DNA of 64,000 nucleotides. It comes from Talpa occidentalis. Lineage: Eukaryota > Chordata > Mammalia > Eulipotyphla > Talpidae. The stretch is taken from contig NW_023600993.1 of the NCBI RefSeq assembly GCF_014898055.3, positions 19,868,850 to 19,932,849 on the forward strand. Reading direction: 5' to 3'. Under the pieces are notes generated by a model that was not told where the DNA came from, searched no databases, and saw nothing but the letters and a program-made list of their open reading frames with translations. The position numbers were made by a program, and so were the translations under genes. Within the stretch, counting starts at the first letter, position 1, and every line of letters begins with the position of its first letter. Positions 1-12,199 of this stretch are shown here, piece after piece.

Positions 1-23
1 AATCACATCCCAGAAAGCACACC

Positions 24-115
24 GAGGACTAACTTCTGAATGATATGGACACAAGTTTTCTCCCTGATAGAGGACTAACTTCTGAATGATATGGACACAA
101 GTTTTCTCCCTGATA
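24..115. repeat. Perfect 46-bp tandem duplication (2 copies)
   Basis: Positions 24-69 and 70-115 are identical over all 46 bases, beginning GAGGACTAACTTCTGAATGA and ending TCCCTGATA. The absence of any mismatch indicates a recent duplication, or an assembly or copy-number artefact. No open frame or known repeat family is involved. Confidence 0.97.
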
Positions 116-525
116 AGGTCCTAACATCATCCTTGCCTTATGCTTCTCTGAATAATTACAACCCCAGCTCTGTGTCCTGCATTTAATAACTACTCTATTA
201 AGGCATTTTGAATGAATAAATGAGTACTGAAACCTTGGAAAAAAAATTGACAGTAGCCATTTAAATTAATCAAAATACATTGAAAGGAATACATGTATTT
301 CTTCTTCCAAAGTGTATTTTTTTTCCCAAGAGTTTATTTTTACTATGCTACTTTTAGACTTAAAATATGGCTTTCTCTGGGAAGAATTCCTTATATCTAA
401 TGTGATGATGAAAAGCTTTTAAATGCCACTACAGAGTTATAGCCATATGCTTGACGAATTCTATATGATTAAGCAATTGAGATATATAATTTTTTTTGCA
501 TACAGCATTTATTTTTAATTCTTAA

Positions 526-1072
526 TAGCTTGATTGAGATATACTAACATATCATAAGTATACTGTTAAAAAGCAAAATTCAGTGGTCTTCAATATATTC
601 AGACTTGTACATACAATATTTTATCACTAATTCCAAAAATTTATCACTCTCCCCAATAAGTCTTGCATCCAGGCAATTACTTACTATTCTCTTTTCCCCC
701 CAGCTTCTGGTAATTATCACCTATGTTCTGTCTCTATGGGTTTGCCTGTTTCGAAAATTTCATAGAAGTGGAATCAAACAATGTGTGGTCTTTGTGTTTG
801 GCTTCTTTCACTTGGCATGTTTTCTGAGTTTAGCCATTAGTTGTATTAGTATTTCATTTCTTTTTATGACCAAAGAGTATTCCATAAACATTATATTTAT
901 CCATTATCAGTTGGTGGGCATTTGGGTTATTTCCACATTTTGACTATTATGAATAATGTTGTTTTGAACTCGTAGAGCTCTTGTATAGACATTTGCTTTC
1001 AATTCTTTTGGGTAATTATGTACCCAAGATAGGAAGGGAAATGATGGGCTGAATGGTAAATCTTTAACTTAT
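526..1072 (-). mobile_element. Old L1 3' region, antisense (L1M-type)
   Basis: The plus strand reads as the reverse complement of an old L1 3' end. Recognisable phrases are TTGATTGAGATATACTAAC, CAAAATTCAGTGG, GTCTCTATGGGTTTGCCTG, CATAGAAGTGGAATCAAAC and GGTTATTTCCACATTTTGAC. The 112-residue open frame across 605-943 is a by-product of this repeat. Both edges are approximate and no target duplication could be found, as expected for an ancient copy. Confidence 0.85.
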
Positions 1073-1075
1073 GGA

Positions 1076-1935
1076 TGGACTCCCGAGCTGAGATATTGGA
1101 GACATACACATACAAGACATATCACCCATATTTTAATTACATTGTTTTTGAATGATAAATCCTAGATTATCTCCCCACTTTTATAATGAAGCAACTTAGT
1201 GGCATAATGGCTCAGTTGCAAGGATACTGTGGAGGAAATCGGTATTGAGTTGTAAGTAGAATGAACTAGCACAGATGGGGGAAGTCTCATCAGAGTTCTG
1301 TTCCCCACATACCTTGAACTAATGCCAGTTTTCTGAAATCAGTGGGACAGGAAATGTCAGAGTTACCTCTGAGACCCCATTAAGGGGAAGGGTCGTGAAT
1401 CCCCCACATGTTGTTACTCATGTGAATAAGTCTAGCGCAGGCAGATACCAATATTTTGACAATTAGTCAGCAATTCATTTTTTTTCTGCTCTTTCTCCTT
1501 AATTTCTTGGAACTTGTGCTTTGCTTCAACTGTTTTTCATAGCCAATTGCTTTTAACAAGAATATGAGAGCAAATTTTTTCATGCAGATAAAACCCTTTA
1601 AAGACTGACTCTGATATTGACTCTGGAATTGACCACCTGGGGGCTGCATCTGAGCCAGTGTACTCATCTATAATTACACTTATTCCAGCAGATTATTTAA
1701 GGAAATGCAGGATAATAAATGAAAAGCTGTTGCCTGAACATAGAAGATTTTAAATGAACATTTCAGGTATTTCCTCTTTTTCTTCAAAAGGTTGCAAATT
1801 TGGGTGGTCCAAGGAGCACCAGAATTGTAGCCAGAGGACATATATTTGGATTTTAGTTTTGCTTTTTAGGAGCTCTGTGAACTTGGACAACTCAATGTAA
1901 ACCTTAGTTTCTGTCTTTAAATTGCCCCCTTTTTG
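1076..1935. other. Unassigned non-coding sequence
   Basis: No gene, RNA or clear repeat is visible. The only open frame of note is 66 codons on the minus strand (1467-1667), with no recognisable motif. Confidence 0.5.
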
Positions 1936-2210
1936 TGCCTACCTGGTGGCGCAAGGGGTTAAGATTCCACCTATGAAGTTGTCCAGCAGCCACTGTAGCA
2001 CGAGTTCAATCCCCGCCCAGGGAGCAACCCACGGCGCAGCAGACCTCTCCTGACATGGCCACTGCTCCCCTCAGCAGTGTACTTGGTCAGTCTGCCTGTT
2101 CTGTTCCCCTATTCTGTCTCTGGTGAATCCTCTCACCCCCCACACCTCTGGTTTGTACCCCAGTTCTTGTATACATAAATAAATAAATCTTTAAAAAAAA
2201 TTTTTTTTAA
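1936..2210 (+). mobile_element. tRNA-derived T+ SINE
   Basis: The head reads GCCTACCTGGTGGCGCAAGG and the tail reads ACATAAATAAATAAATCTTTAAA. The flanks carry an imperfect target duplication: TTGCCCCCTTTT on the left and ATGCTCCCTTTT on the right. It belongs to the older subfamily with 'cctctggtttgtaccccagttcttgtat' wording near the 3' end. It is non-coding and was presumably mobilised by L1. Confidence 0.92.
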
Positions 2211-2221
2211 TGCTCCCTTTT

Positions 2222-4560
2222 CTTTGCAAGTGCCTACCTCCCAAGATGCTTAAGAATATATAAAGAAGTGCTTTGCAATATATGATTGTTCTAGAAATGT
2301 GTACTAATAGGAAGTTTTCCTCCCTTCCCCTGACAGTTCACATACTTGATCCCTGTCCTCATTGGCAACACGAGATCAGAAGGAAGAACACACAGACTCC
2401 AGATATCTGAGTTCTCTGGGCTATCACGCTCACTCACTACGTGACATGGACAGTCCAGAATATTTGGGGCCCTAACTCCTCTTTTCCTGGTTTCTGAGAT
2501 GCGGGACTCAGATAAATGTGATGCTGTGCTTAAATGAAGACAGAACTTTCCACCATAAGGCAATAGCAAGTCCCGCAGTTTCAGGATGATGCCCGAGAAT
2601 CATTGTGAATATGGCAGAGGTTAAAGGTGCCCATGTGATTTTCATTATTGACCTTCTATCCTGGCAAAAATATACAGTGCCAGATATATGCCCCTGCATA
2701 TGCTGTGGATGCTTTATTTTTTCGCATGGGGAAATGTCAAAGAGGGAAGTCATATACTTAAGGTATGTGCTATAGATTGCTTTTCTGATAGAATCTGTCA
2801 AACTGAAAATTACACTTTAAAAATGTCAAGAGGTATAAATGTACAGGTGAAGTACATTTCACCACATAGGCACAATCCCACATACGTTAGAGTATAAGGG
2901 AGAAAATTGAAGTTGTGTTCCACATGGGTAAGACTCAACTTTTGGCAAACAAATGTGCAGTTCTTCTGAATCAGAGGGAAAGTTCTAAGGTCTAGACCTT
3001 AGGATCACATTGCTGATTATCAGGTGGTATCAACTTATTATCAGGTATTATCAGGTGGTATCTGATGCTTCCAGCAGAGAGCACTGGTTTGGTTGCGCTG
3101 TTTTGCACTGAGTAGCATCTAGGGCTGAATGCCTATGAACTGCCTACCATCATCTCATACCTCTTTCTGATTAATAGCAACAGTGGATTCTGTTGTCAGT
3201 GACAAACAAGCTTGACCAAGAGTACTCCATCAAAACATCCTTATGAGAATGAAAAAGAACCACTAAATTCAAATTTAACCAAACTTTCAGAAAAGGTTAA
3301 AAGAGATGCTATTTTTTAAAAAATAGTTCTATGTAATATCTCTAATATTATGAAAAGCATTTAGTTCTTTTTTGTGATTGTAATAAATTCCCTGCTACAT
3401 GTATGCAAGGTTTATATAGTCATAATGTTGTTTTCTTTGGTAAAGTCTATTTTTCTCTAATATTTCCCAACCTTTCTTCGAGATTTGTTTTCTGCAAATT
3501 AAGAACAGCAGTTGCCTGCCAGAAACTAATAAGGATATTTTAATTAGTGTTAGGAAAGCCTTCTAATTTGCAAACACAGATATTTTTAAATTATGATTTA
3601 TAAAATGAACACAGTGTTAACCATATTTCGCCTTTCTGGGGACTTTCTGTGGGAGGCTATTAGTTTTTGGTCCAGAATTTAAAGGACCACATGTAGATCA
3701 TGATTTGAGTCTTGGAAGAAATTTAAGAGATAGAGAAATCTGTCTTTATTTTGGACAAGAGAGCTAAAGATCATTCCAGAAACTAACTACTGCCTCATAT
3801 TATTTAAAAAAAAATGCCCATATTACCTTCTAGGAAGTGGATATGTGTGCCCCTATCTTCTAAATGGGAGTTCTATTTTATTTTTGTTTGAATTCTCCAG
3901 ACTAAAGTTGTTCTTTAAACTTTAATCACCTTGCTAGAAATCGTAACCTCTTAAGGAAAGTCAAGGATGACCTCCTGTCTATCCAGAATTAATGTTAAAT
4001 TATGTTAAAATCTACCATCTATGTGGTAGTGGTAATGCCTAAAAAATAATGTGGAATGATGTTAGTGTCTGGGTTGATAAGAGATTAGTGATTCACCTGT
4101 AGAAATAATAACTACTATTCACTGGGCTATGCTAACTTTATAATAAACAGCCTGAAAATATCTGTTATAAGCAATGAAAGATTTTATTTTCTGCTCACTC
4201 CTGAAAAGTTCCCTGTACAGTGAGGATCTTGTGGATAACCCAGTGTGAGCACAGCTCAGGAACATGTCTCCGACCATCCTGAAGCTGCAAGTTTCCTTGG
4301 ACAAGTACTGATCAACCTACATAATAAAGGAAGTTTAAGTGCGGCACAAGGGTATATTTAACCACCTGGGCCCAACTTATCACTGCCACGCAAGAAGTAC
4401 TCTTTGCAGCCTCTCTAGATGCAACAGCAAGAACTGTCCCTGCCATTCTTTCTATATGCAAGGGAGCCTGGAAGTGTAGTCTGGATGACTCATCACTTTC
4501 GATCAATTCCCATGAAACAAGTGAATAGCCTGGTGTGGACTCTGGCCCATCAGTGACAAT
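2222..4560. other. Unassigned, mostly unique sequence
   Basis: No gene is supported. ATTATCAGG occurs three times in a small cluster at 3016, 3037 and 3047. The 3480-3600 part is AT-rich with several TAATTA-like words, which can mark regulatory DNA but is not diagnostic. Confidence 0.4.
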
Positions 4561-4569
4561 AAGCAACCA

Positions 4570-4690
4570 CTTTCTGAGGCTTGTCTTATTTAATCACAAA
4601 GCAACTCCTTGAGATGCTATTATTATTCCCTCTAACCTGCAGATGAAGAAAATAAGTTTTGGAAAGTAACACAGCTGAATAGACACTGCA
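4570..4690 (-). mobile_element. MIR relic, antisense
   Basis: Phrases such as TATTATTATTCCCTCTAACC, GCAGATGAAGAAAATAAG and AAAGTAACACAGCTGAAT match the reverse complement of the MIR core and tail. Divergence is high and the edges are approximate. Confidence 0.65.
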
Positions 4691-7215
4691 GGGGGAAAAG
4701 AAGATTCAAGGAAGTTTCCAGACTTATATCCTGAGAACTTAACAGAGTCCTATGTAGCAAAACCTCAAACCCAAAGAAAAACATAAAAAAAATTGAAGCA
4801 GAGAAAAGACTAGCACTTAAACTTCCTGTCGCAAAGATAGATCACACCTCTCTTTCCAGGAGGGTTATTTATGGTCTCAGGGACTAGAAGTGATGGTGAG
4901 ACATGACTGTCCAAATGTTTTGTTTGTCACAGCGGGCGATGTTTCTTCGTCACCTTCCTTACTCGGGGGGACTTGTCCCTTCTTCACAACAGAATTATTC
5001 AATGTTCGGGAAGTTCTGTCTGTAATTGAACCTCCCACCTCAGCCTTTACAATGTCTATGTTCTCCCCTGGAATTTAAAACGTGAGTGAATTTTAATGCT
5101 GAAAAATAAAAATCAATACAGGTGTGAGCAGTTCCCTAGCATTTCGATTATGTCTTCTGCCCCCTCACAGACATGCTGCAAGTGACAAGGCAGCCCACAA
5201 GCCACCACCCCCACCTGGGAAAATGTCAGAAGAATCAAGTCTTGCTTTGGGTTCCATGTGTGGGGTGATTAGTTTAATTCTTACCTTTGAGCCAAAGGAA
5301 AAGGACCCATTTCTGTACTGACACACATATTCACATAAGCACTGTTCTTAGGGTGCCCCCTAACATACCCCCAACTCATGATAATGATGGTGATGATGAT
5401 ATGTTGGTGGAGGAAACCGCAAAACAGTGACTTTCATTGTCATTACAAGAAAATTCTAACATAATAGCTCCACAGACATCACAGATCACAGCTGCAAAAC
5501 AAAAGTGCAAAGTGTTAAGGCCAAAGGATGACTGACTGCAGATCTGGGTGAGGTTCGGAGCTGGCCAGGTGTTGAGCCCTGTGTTGCTCAGGCTGGATCT
5601 TCAGAGCAGGGTGGCTCTTCCTTACCCAGAGTGGCCCTCTCTGGGAAGCCTTGAGCAGCCCTTCTACTTGGAGATCATTGCCACTGTAGCGTGCCTGGGT
5701 GCATTGCTCCTCTGTGTTCCCTTGGGTCACTAGATCCATTGCTAATCATGGCCAGTGTGGTTAGAGGCAATTTTATATCTAAGCTCCATGTATATATTGG
5801 CTCCTGGTACATCAGGAAGCCAATATTTCCAGTTTTCCTGTCTTTAACTGCTGTCTGTACTAACTATATTACATGGTCAGTGTAGTGAAAAGAGAAGGAA
5901 AATTTGGCTAACTTAAAAACTAAAAAGAGATGAGCACAGGGCAGGAGAATAAAAGGCAGATCCTGTCCTGTTGAGAAAAGCTCACTGGTATGCCAGAGCA
6001 AAGGAGCAAAAGCTCTTTTTCTAATCAGATGAGAGTGTTTCCTCCATGGCAAATGAAAGTTGAGCATGGTAAGTTTTACTTTTCTTAAGAAAGTTCAAGA
6101 CACTACCAGAAGGACTTTGTACTGAGAAGAGTAGTAATGCAGGCCAGAGAGCATATTGGAGAGCAGGCTTAACTTAATTGGGGAGGCCAGCAAGGCCAAC
6201 ATCTGCTGGGTAGACCAGCAGGCTACAGACCTGGGAAGGGTCGATACTGCAGTTTCAGCCTGAAGGCGGGCTCCGCTCACTCCTTCTTCCGTGGATGGTC
6301 AGTCTTCTTTCAGCTGGTTAGATGAGACCCACCCACATTTTTCTCTAACATGTTCTTTTACCCCTAAACCCATTTGTCAGGCTGCCTGACCTGTGTTCCT
6401 ATTCAGTATTGAGAGTAAAATTTAAATCTTATTTAAATTTCTGCCCCCAGTGCTTGGTATAGGACCTGGCACATTGTAGGTCCTCAATAAGTACTTTCAG
6501 AGCTCAAAAATGAAACCAGAACCAGAAACAACCACACTGGTCCTGTTTAGTTTGTTTATCATCAACACAACCTAGTTCCCATTTGTGAAGGTAAAATAAA
6601 GTCATTTCCTCCCACTGTTTAGCAAAAAGGACATTTCCCAGCCCCAGTTGAGAAGGTTCCTAAAAAACTGTAGGAGAGCTTTTAAAATATTTTCTCAAAA
6701 AAATAGACTCCACAAAAGGCTTCTCAAAGGAGGATAAATAAGCATTTACATAAGAAAATCTGACAATGGTATATTTATGTAGGAGTACTTAGGGTTCCCA
6801 AGATTCCAGCCAAGAAAAATACTAGCTTGTGTTCTTGCCTCAATTTTGTTATTTTAATAAAAAGTTTCACTTTTAAATCCTTTTTGTAACATGTTATATG
6901 GACAGCAAAGTGAGCAGATGTGCTCCTCTTTTAGCCAGCTAATTTATACAACATCTGATTCATTGAAAAAAGATCATATAGGGGTATTCTTCACTGCATG
7001 AAAAGATTTACTTACCCTGTCTCTCTGTTCAGCACTCACTGCATGTTTAATATGATTTGCTTTATTAAAATATGTTCATGAGACTTTTACAGAAGTAATA
7101 AGTTTTTAAATTATTTTGCCACTTAAAAAACACTTCAAAATTGCTTTGCCAACTAACATTTCATTTCATTTTCACATAATGTTCTGAAGTTGGTAAGATA
7201 GCGATAATTATCTAA
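4691..7215. other. Unassigned sequence with a short L2/MIR tail
   Basis: About 6440-6500 reads CAGTGCTTGGTATAGGACC then CTCAATAAGTACTTTC, matching the 3' end shared by MIR and L2 (plus strand). A short GAT-repeat lies near 5385. The rest contains only short chance open frames (74 codons or fewer) that overlap on both strands, and no gene is supported. Confidence 0.45.
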
Positions 7216-7216
7216 A

Positions 7217-7400
7217 GGATGATGATGATGATAATAATAACAATAAAAATAAATAACAATAACCAATAATGACAGTGATGATGGCTAATGTTGACTGACC
7301 CTTTACCACATGCACAGTGTTTTTAATGTTTTCTGTATCATGGATTTCTTAAACTTCCCAACAACTACACAAGGTAGTTTACTGCTTATGTCCTCATTGA
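7217..7400 (-). repeat. GAT/AAT simple repeat followed by a MIR relic
   Basis: Positions 7217-7262 are a degraded (GAT)n/(AAT)n/(AAC)n tract. The next ~130 bases (CTTTACCACATGCACAGTG, AACTTCCCAACAACTACAC, AAGGTAGTTTACTG) look like an antisense MIR or L2. The simple repeat may have grown within the ATTATTATT segment of that element. Confidence 0.55.
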
Positions 7401-8042
7401 GTCCACTGTGACATTCTGTACCTAAAATCCACTTTGTGTAGAAACCCATTCCTGAGAGCTCTGTTGAACTGAGTGATTGGTATTGATATGGTGATTCCTA
7501 TCTGGCTATTAATGACCATTTGGAGAAGCTGGCTTCTAATGATAGATTTGAGAAAGCAAATTAAAAGTCAAGGAGCTCATACTTTAAATACCTGCCTGGC
7601 CAAAAGGAATTGAAGGCAGCAGTTGGTACCAGTAGCTCCTAAAAAAAATTAGGAAAAGAGAATAGGAAGAAAAATGTGCATTAGAAGCTGAGAGAGAGTT
7701 CAGGATTGTTTTAATGCAGGTTTTCCTGGGAGCAGACATTGCTCTGGTCTTTGAAAGTCCCCTCCAGTCCAACAGGGTCATGATTAGCAAAGTCTGTTAT
7801 TTAAGACCTAGAAATAAACAGCCTGGCACCTTTCCAACTGGTGAAGACCAGTTAATTAGCACGTAAGTGTTCCACAAAACTACAGCAAAGGTTAAGTAAT
7901 AAATAACATTGCAAGAAAATGGGTCTTGAAATATTAGCTGCTTTTTATCAGTGTTTATGCACAATTATAATTAAAACATAGGAGGACAGAAAGAGTTAAA
8001 ACCACCAAAGAGTTAAAACCACCAGATTAAAAATGTTTTTAG
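7401..8042. other. Unassigned sequence
   Basis: No gene or clear repeat is seen. Open frames here are 68 codons or shorter and have no recognisable motif. Confidence 0.4.
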
Positions 8043-8310
8043 GGCCTCCCCCGTGGCGCAGCAGTTGAGCGCTGGGTTGCGAAGCTTCCCGCAGCCTCCG
8101 CGGCGCCGGTTCGATCCCCGGCTGCTCCCCGGCCACCGGAGGAGGGTCCTACTTGGCATGCAGACCTCTCCTGCCGCCCGCTGCTCCCCTCAGCAGTGTA
8201 CTTCGGTCCTTGTGCCTGTTCTGCTCCCCGCTCTGGCTCTGGTGAATTCTCTCACCCTCCCGCGCTTCTGACTGTACCCAGTGCTTGTATAAATAAATAA
8301 ATAAATCTTT
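8043..8310 (+). mobile_element. tRNA-derived T+ SINE, younger CpG-rich subfamily
   Basis: The head is GGGCCTCCCCCGTGGCGCAG and an intact B box GGTTCGATCCC lies near 8109. The body is CpG-rich, and the tail is TGCTTGTATAAATAAATAAATAAATCTTTT. The target duplication is TGTTTTTAG on both sides. The retained CpGs and the 'gaattctctcaccctcccgcgcttctgactgtacccagtgcttg' wording separate it from the older subfamily and suggest a younger insertion. Confidence 0.93.
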
Positions 8311-8574
8311 TGTTTTTAGAAAATATAGGACAGGAAAGCAATGCATAGTAAATATGGATGACGGGACTGAACATTGTTTATCCTTGGACTTTTAACGAGC
8401 TGGCAGAGGGAGTTACTCAGCTGTGACTGATCATTTCTGGCAAGGGGCTATGTGTCTTTAAATCAAATTCAATCACACACAAAGGTCTCGTTTCCTCAAT
8501 CCCATCTGACCTGGGAAGGTGGTCAAGCCAGAATGGTCAGTACCTATTTAAGAATTTAGAGGTTTTACAATATT

Positions 8575-8735
8575 TGGGGACCACATGGTGTAAAGAAAGG
8601 AGTGCAGGCTTTAGAGTCAGGATCTTAGTAGGTCTTGGTTCAAACCTAATTATGTACTCTTAGAAATAAGAGTCTGAGCTTGTCTTCTCATCCGAGAATC
8701 CAGATTAAATGATCTCTAATGGCCCTTCTAACACC
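8575..8735 (+). mobile_element. MIR relic, sense
   Basis: The order of motifs follows MIR: GTAAAGAAAGGAGTGCAGGC, TTTAGAGTCAGGATC, GGTTCAAACC, then GAGCTTGTCTTCTCATCC. The tRNA-like B-box region is still visible. Edges are approximate. Confidence 0.7.
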
Positions 8736-9759
8736 AGATTTCCTCTGTTCTAAGAGGGAAATGTTTCAAGAGGGACTACCTGCTCATTCCATTTCCCACA
8801 TCAAATGGTGTTCTCTGCATGACTTGAAGTCTTTTAGTCAAACTCTTACAGCAAATTGTGCTGTCTACAAGAGACTCAATCATATTTTACCTTGCATGAG
8901 GGTAATTTCAGCATTCTTTATTTTTCTAACAAAACTAGCTAGCTATTCCTTGGGTACAGGAGCCTGACTGATGCACTTTGGAATTCCAGTCCCTATTACA
9001 AGGCCCTACACATAATAGATGTTCCATAAGTTTTATAGAAAACTGAGGACTTTTCTTATCCCAAAATTGGCACCCAAGCCTCAAGCTGGAAACAAAGACA
9101 TTCTAAGTGCCAAACGTTTTGCTACCCTTGATTAAAAATGAGTAACTCTCCTTTAGTCAATACAGGTAAAGGGCCTGAAAATAGAAAAAGAAAAGATGGG
9201 GGAAAACATTAAACTCAGGAATTGTCCTAATGGGATGTTAGATAATTGCTACCCCTACCTTGAAATCAAATGGATGTGAGCCAAAACAAACAAACAATAA
9301 ATAAATCTTCCATAAAATAAGGTAGATGTCTGCCAGAAAGAGTAGATTTTCATTCCCCATTAGAACTATTCTTAGAAGTAAATTGTCAATCATCCCCCAC
9401 AGCATTCCAATTTCCCTTTTTGAATAATGATAGAAGAAATTGGAGAGATGCCAGATCCACAGTGTGGCATGACAGAGATGTATGCACCCCCCTTGGGCTA
9501 CGCAGATACCTATGGAGGTTGCTAGATTTGAGTCAAATCTCAGAGACCCTAGTCAAGACAACACACAAAAATATTTATTACTGATTAGTTATTCCTTACT
9601 CGTCTTTAACACAAGAATCATAAAAGTTAATCTACACTCAAGCAGTTGTGATTCAGAAGCTACCACAATGCTGGAAACATTATTTTTAAAATGCATAACA
9701 CTTTCAGCCTAATATGATTGTATAAATAAGTGGTTTTGGTATCCTCCTGAATATCCTAC
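8736..9759. other. Unassigned sequence
   Basis: Apart from a short A-rich AAACAAACAATAAATAAATC tail near 9285-9310, possibly the end of an old retrotransposon, nothing is recognised. The two open frames (82 and 76 codons) have no motif. Confidence 0.4.
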
Positions 9760-9774
9760 AAAAGTTACAAAGAA

Positions 9775-10051
9775 GTGGTGCAAGGGGTTAAGACACAGCA
9801 CCATGAAGCTATTCACAGTCACTGCAGCACAAGTTTGATCCCCGGCCAGGGAGTTACCCTCATGGTGCAGCAGACCTCTCCTGACTCGCACGCTGCTCTC
9901 CTCAGCAGTGTATTCCAGTAGTTCCATCTATTCTGTTCCCTAATCTGTCTCTGGTGAATCCTCTCAACCCCCAGCCCCACCCCCCACCCCACCCCCACAC
10001 ACACCTCTGGCCTGTACTCCAGTTCTTGTATGCATAAATAAATCTTTAAAA
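9775..10051 (+). mobile_element. tRNA-derived T+ SINE, slightly 5'-truncated
   Basis: The element starts GTGGTGCAAGGGGTTAAG, so about a dozen head bases are missing. It ends CATAAATAAATCTTTAAAAA. A perfect 15-bp target duplication AAAAGTTACAAAGAA flanks it at 9760-9774 and 10052-10066. An exact duplication around a truncated head points to incomplete reverse transcription, not later deletion. A C-rich stretch with CCCCACCCC repeats near 9970-10000 is internal. Confidence 0.94.
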
Positions 10052-10066
10052 AAAAGTTACAAAGAA

Positions 10067-11061
10067 AAAAATATGAAAGCATTTTCAGCAAAACTGCAAG
10101 TCAGTTATCTTCAGACTCCAAATTGAACCAAATTGGACAAAATCTATGCAGGAAAAAGAAGCTGTTCAGACAGTGTAAGGTTAGCAGAGGAAGGCAGATA
10201 TCAGAACCTCCAACAGAAACACTTTCTGGAGGTGAAGGACTCAACCAAAGTGGGAAAGCCAATATTCACTGTTTGAAATCACTAGTGTTAGAATTGAGGT
10301 GAATAGGGCTAGTGGCAAAACCTTCACCCCTCTGATCCTAACTCTACCATATTGATCTAGTCTATCTTTCTAGCAGTTAAAGAAAGGGAGAACTTTTGGG
10401 AGTGATATTTCTTGAAGAAAATGTCTCCAATTTATTCATTGGCATGCAATAAAAATCAATAGAACATTAAAGATAGCTACTATAGAAGAGAATGTAAAAA
10501 CCCAAACTTACCAAGAAAATTATCACAACCATGGTATAGCAAATACTTTTTGCTCACCATTTTCCCATGAATTGAAATTAAAATTATAAACTAGATGGAG
10601 GTAGTCATCTTTCCTCAGGAAGATCACCAAGAAGAAATGTTAAAATGTAGAGATATCAAGAAAAAAGGAGGAAAGAAGATGTGATCTGACAAAGCTCAAG
10701 AAAGAAGTACATAAAACGAAACGAAGTCGACACAGAAATGCAGTTGATATTGGAAGAAGCAAATGGAAACAGACTCTGCCAAAAAAAACAAGGGAAATGA
10801 CAAAAGGATTGAAATAAGAACATTGAACAAAAGGGAATGGAAATAAAGGAAGACTCAGATTACAGAGGAAAAAAGAGCAAATTTAAAGCTGTAATGCAGT
10901 TTTTTGGTTTTTTGTTTTTTTTATTTTTTTGGTAGAATCAAAAAAGAATTGGCTGTACATACTGAAAGGACCTACTCTAGGGAAAATGACCAATAATGAT
11001 AAATACCAAGACATAGCCTTGAAGAGTTATTGAACTTCATAACTAAAGAAGGATACATTAG
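10067..11061 (+). other. A-rich sequence, possibly degraded L1/HAL1
   Basis: The stretch from about 10500 is rich in GAAAG/AAATGG words, reminiscent of the A-rich sense strand of an old LINE, and it lies directly upstream of recognisable L1-like sequence at 11350. No open frame survives, and assignment to L1/HAL1 is tentative. Confidence 0.35.
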
Positions 11062-11071
11062 AAATATGTGG

Positions 11072-11341
11072 GGGCCTCCCTGGTGGCACAAGGGATTCAG
11101 ACGAAACATGTGAAGCTATCCACAGCCTCTGCAGCAAGAGTTGATCCCCAGGCAGCCAAGGAGCTACCACATGGTGCAGCAGATCTCTCCTGTCTCGCCC
11201 GCTGCTCCCCTCAGCAGTGTATTTCACAGTCACTCTACCTGGTCTGTTTTCCACTCTGTCTCTGGTGAATCCTCTCACCACTCCCCCCCACCTCTGGCCT
11301 GTACCCCAGTTCTCATATGCATAAATAAATAAATCTTTAAA
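11072..11341 (+). mobile_element. tRNA-derived T+ SINE
   Basis: The head is GGGCCTCCCTGGTGGCACAAGG and the tail is GCATAAATAAATAAATCTTTAAA. The target duplication is AAATATGTGGGG (about 11062-11073 and 11342-11353). The copy interrupts older L1-like sequence, giving the order of insertion. Open frames on either strand here are by-products. Confidence 0.93.
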
Positions 11342-11344
11342 AAA

Positions 11345-11990
11345 TATGTGGGGAAAGGTTTTGTTCATCGCAAAGTGCAGAGGGGATAGCATGGAGATTT
11401 AGTGGAAGGGGAACTCCATAAGCTAAATTGTCTTCATTGCACAAAGATATTATACAATAAATGACCCCCAACCTGACACAACCCAGCATGTTAATAGAAT
11501 GAAAGCCTAACCTTGTTCATGAATATAGTCAAGAATTTTTCAATAAGATATTAGAAAAAGATTCCACTGGTATATAAAAAAAGTAGAATACAAGCAAGTA
11601 GTCTATTTCTGAATATTCAGATTTATCTATCAGGAAATCTGTTAACCAATTGCATTAAGGAAAAAGGTAAGTTAAACAAAGCCCACAGAAACACAATATA
11701 CTTGTAAATAACATTTCTGATGCACAGTACAAACTATTAATAGAAAAATTTTCTTGCATGTAGCAAAGAAACTTTATATTCAACCCAAAAGGAAAATGGA
11801 CAAAGGATGTGCAAGTTTTTATCACCAAAGGGAAACCACAGTGGTCACCAAAAGCATAAAAAATGTTCAAGCTCAGAAACACTAAGAAATATGCAAAGTA
11901 AACAATAAAAAATGTTATTTATTTCCATTAGACTAGCTAGGAAAGTGAAAAAGTGACTTTTATTCCATCATTAAAAACAATGAATTAGTT
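11345..11990 (+). mobile_element. Decayed L1/HAL1-like ORF2 region, sense
   Basis: The segment around 11790-11930 (GGAAAATGGACAAAGGATG, ATCACCAAAGGGAAACC, AAAATGTTCAAGCTCAG, AAATATGCAAAGTAAACA) follows the order of the 3' half of L1 ORF2. The part around 11540-11580 (ATTAGAAAAAGATTCCACTGG, TATATAAAAAAAGTAG) fits the same reading direction. Stops and indels destroy all coding capacity. Confidence 0.6.
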
Positions 11991-12012
11991 CTGTTTATTT
12001 GGGGGTGTTTCC

Positions 12013-12160
12013 TGTTATAGACTAAAAGTTCTCCCCAAATCTCTATGTTGAATCCCTATCCCTGACCCACCACATGTTGATATCAAGAGGCAGAGACTTT
12101 GGTAGATGATTAGTATTAGATTAAGGCAGAAAGATGCAGAGAAAGGAGTGAATCGTCTTC
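12013..12160 (+). mobile_element. MaLR LTR fragment (MLT1-type), 5' part
   Basis: It starts TGTTATAGACTAAAAGTTCTC and continues with CCAAATCTCTATGTTGAATCC and CACATGTTGATATCAAGAGG, following the opening of MLT1/MST LTRs. The downstream part is lost or unrecognisable. Confidence 0.6.
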
Positions 12161-12199
12161 ACCTTCTCTGCCTTCCCTAAGACTTGATTTAGTGCATTT

